Part shown: piece by piece, positions 60,929 through 62,225 of the stretch
Layout of the letters: every line of letters begins with the position of its first letter
Position numbering within the stretch: position 1 is the first letter of the stretch
DNA from: an uncultured Porphyromonadaceae bacterium
GTDB lineage: Bacteria > Bacteroidota > Bacteroidia > Bacteroidales > Muribaculaceae
Direction: 5' to 3'
Assembly (NCBI GenBank): GCA_947175495.1
Contig: CAMWNB010000010.1
Coordinates: forward strand, 1 to 62,225
Length of the DNA stretch: 62,225 bases
The notes under the pieces: model-generated
What the model saw: the letters and a program-made list of their open reading frames with translations, nothing else
Told to the model about the DNA's origin: nothing
The model's database searches: none
Program-made: the position numbers and the translations under genes

Positions 60929-61384
60929 CTACATCTCCGCCAGCAGCTCCTTCACCCGCGTCGAGATCGCACGGCCGTCGGCGCGGCCCGCAAGAGCCTT
61001 CGTCGCAGTGCCCATCACCCGGCCCATGTCGCCGGGACCCTTGGCGCCGGTCTCGTCGATAATACGGCGCAGCTCGGCATCCAGTTCCTCGGGAGTCAGA
61101 GCCTTCGGCAGATACTCCTCTATCACGGCAGCCTCCGCCAGCTCGCCTTCAGCAAGCTCCGGGCGGTTCTGTTCCGTATATATACGCGCGCTTTCCTTGC
61201 GCTGCTTGGCCATTTTCACAAGAATCTTCATAGCGCTCTCGTCGCTCAGCTCGCCATTGGCGCCCGGAGCGCTCTTAGCCTCCAGAAACTCCTTCTTGAT
61301 GCCGCGAAGAGCCTCCAGACGCACCTTGTCCCTTGCGAGCATGGCGGCCTTGATGTCTCCGCTTATCTTTTCAAACAAATCCAT
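60929..61384 (-). CDS. GatB/YqeY domain protein
   Basis: This 151-residue protein has the YqeY fold: MDLFEKISGDIKAAMLARDKVRLEALRGIKKEFLEAK, LVKMAKQRKESARIY, LAEGELAEAAVIEEYLPKALTPEEL and a C-terminal MGRVMGTATKALAGRADGRAISTRVKELLA. The family is a tRNA-associated domain of amidotransferase GatB without its catalytic partner. The frame opens with GTG at 61390, but the ATG at 61384 fits the family start. In many Bacteroidetes, this gene follows ftsZ; here it does not. Confidence 0.92.
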   Translation of the reverse strand: MDLFEKISGDIKAAMLARDKVRLEALRGIKKEFLEAKSAPGANGELSDESAMKILVKMAKQRKESARIYTEQNRPELAEGELAEAAVIEEYLPKALTPEELDAELRRIIDETGAKGPGDMGRVMGTATKALAGRADGRAISTRVKELLAEM

Positions 61385-61443
61385 TTTCACTCAATTTGTT
61401 GTTCATTCATTCAAGCACGAGCGTCCCCCGCACTTTTAACCCA

Positions 61444-61451
61444 CAAAAGTA
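61444..61451 (-). promoter_or_regulatory. -7 box of the YqeY-serS run
   Basis: On the minus strand, TACTTTTG fits TAnnTTTG, the same 8-mer as at the Lrp promoter. The leader before 61384 would be about 55 bases. The -33 region is not clear. Confidence 0.45.
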
Positions 61452-61566
61452 CATCTTTTTTCATTATCCACGCCCCGCACAACTTAAAAAATTATTAATA
61501 CCCCGACTTTTAACCGCTTTTTCCGCATTTTTCCCGTAAAAACTTTCCGCAATGCAAAAAAAACAC

Positions 61567-61574
61567 TAACTTTG
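61567..61574 (+). promoter_or_regulatory. -7 box of the tRNA-Pro promoter
   Basis: TAACTTTG lies 18 bases before the tRNA start. A weak -33 TTTC lies about 17 bases upstream. This spacing gives a short 5' leader to be cut by RNase P. Confidence 0.6.
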
Positions 61575-61592
61575 CATCCGCAAATTGCCAAT

Positions 61593-61665
61593 CGGGGTGT
61601 AGCACAGTTGGCAGCGCGCCACGTTCGGGACGTGGAGGTCGGAAGTTCGAGTCTTCTCACCCCGA
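61593..61665 (+). tRNA. tRNA-Pro with anticodon CGG
   Basis: The acceptor CGGGGTG (61593-61599) pairs with CACCCCG (61658-61664), followed by discriminator A at 61665. The anticodon arm is CCACG-TTCGGGA-CGTGG (61619-61635) with anticodon CGG at 61626-61628, reading proline codon CCG. The T arm is GGAAG-TTCGAGT-CTTCT. The gene does not encode CCA, since CAA follows. CCG is frequent in this GC-rich genome. Confidence 0.95.
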
Positions 61666-61709
61666 CAAGCGGGAGCGGCACAAGCCGCCCCCGCTTTTTT
61701 CATATCCCC

Positions 61710-62225
61710 CCGCAGCCACGCCCGCCGGTAGTGGAGCGGCGACGTCCACGTCGCCGACCGGCCAACAAGCTCCGCCTCCCACCGGGCTCGGCCGCGTGGC
61801 GGCCGTACCAACCAATAGCCACAGGTGAGCATGCGCGCAGCGCAGCCTGTGGAGACAAAACGCCCCCTCACAGCTTGGGCCGCATAGCGGTCCTACACCT
61901 CCGCACCCGCGCCCGCCGGTAGTGGAGCGGCGACGTCCACGTCGCCGACCGGCCAACAACCCCCGCCTTCCCCCTGGGTTCGGCCGCGTGGCGGCCGTAC
62001 CAACCAATAGCCACAGGTGAGCATGCGCGCAGCGCAGCGCAGCCTGTGGAGACAAAACGCCCCCACACAGCCTGGGCCGCATAGCGGTCCTACCCCCCGC
62101 AGCCACGCCCGCCGGTAGTGGAGCGGCGACGTCCACGTCGCCGGCCGGCCAACAGCCCCCGCACCCCGGCCGGCCGCGTGGCGGCCGTACCAACCAATAG
62201 CCACAGGTGAGCACGCGCGCAGCGC
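61710..62225. repeat. Tandem array of REP-like palindromic units, cut by window end
   Basis: The 560 bases after the tRNA hold no gene. Units of about 191 and 196 bases begin at GCCGGT 61724, 61915 and 62111; the third is cut. Each unit holds a CGGCGACGT-CC-ACGTCGCCG palindrome (61737, 61928, 62124), GGCCGC-GTG-GCGGCC (61790, 61982, 62172) and, in the two full units, CCACAGG with CCTGTGG and GGGCCGC-ATA-GCGGTCC. GTAG and GGAG tetramers stand before the first palindrome, and the last reads GTAGGACCGC on the minus strand. Confidence 0.88.

Noticed and set aside
61657-62214. A 185-codon minus-strand protein in the repeat array
   Set aside because: Its apparent repeats merely translate the palindromic units; nothing suggests coding selection.
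61710-62225. CRISPR array reading of the tandem repeats
   Set aside because: Units are about 190 bases with several palindromes and near-identical interiors, not short repeats with unique spacers, and no cas gene is present.

Overview
The window is a gene-dense, GC-rich stretch of a Bacteroidales-type chromosome. A GC-rich member of the order, such as a Muribaculaceae relative, fits best, but this is inferred from gene content and not from a marker gene. The main evidence is: -7 promoter boxes of the TAnnTTTG type with no Shine-Dalgarno leaders; Bacteroidetes-only families (DUF3078, DUF4271, DUF4294, a CASIG-type Ig-like lipoprotein, a PorZ-like propeller protein); a menaquinone-type UbiE; and the order DUF4271-hemD-rnpA-yidD-TatD. 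Nearly all genes are housekeeping and packed into long operons, many joined by 4-base ATGA overlaps.

Layout. 81-3100 (minus): peptide transporter, SufE, M28 peptidase lipoprotein. 3141-7941 (plus): UbiE, a DUF3078 outer-membrane protein, a small secreted protein, MazG, DeoC, a GYF_2/CD225 membrane protein and DUF2752. 8017-9045 (minus): beta-propeller lipoprotein. 9310-25201 (plus): a complete division and cell-wall (dcw) cluster, rsmH-ftsL-ftsI-murE-mraY-murD-ftsW-murG-murC-ftsQ-ftsA-ftsZ, without mraZ or ddl, with a sirtuin translationally coupled to ftsZ. 25256-29371: DUF4271, HemD, RnpA, YidD, a short TatD and a FucI-like protein, closed by a strong terminator and a second hairpin. 29372-29907 is an AT-rich gap. 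29908-37255: NadA, LeuS, RdgB, PorZ-like protein and an uncharacterised coupled protein. 37246-40826 (minus): Lrp/AsnC regulator, signal peptidase I, WbqC and a compositionally foreign acyltransferase. 40954-41706: a glycosyltransferase driven from a tandem 72-bp repeat.

41908-46870 (plus) holds an O-methyltransferase and then a two-gene operon: an uncharacterised 778-residue protein and a full-length phage-type terminase large subunit with intact ATPase and nuclease motifs, but no other phage gene around it. 46827-54036 (minus) runs pdxJ-exbB-exbD-tonB-LPS kinase-Ig-like lipoprotein-DUF4294-xerD. 54140-55394 (plus): a stand-alone ACT-like protein and NAD kinase. 55476-61384 (minus): YqeY, SerS, CoaX, an outer-membrane barrel, LptC and a CorC/HlyC protein. 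A tRNA-Pro(CGG) follows at 61593, and then a tandem array of REP-like palindromes running off the window end. One further copy of that palindrome lies at 55418.

The least ordinary signals are the orphan terminase operon with its palindromic promoter, the 72-bp repeat that carries a whole promoter, and the REP-like array with GTAG/GGAG heads. Across the whole window the plus strand looks C-rich in plus-strand genes and balanced in minus-strand genes, with no flip, so I see no replication origin.
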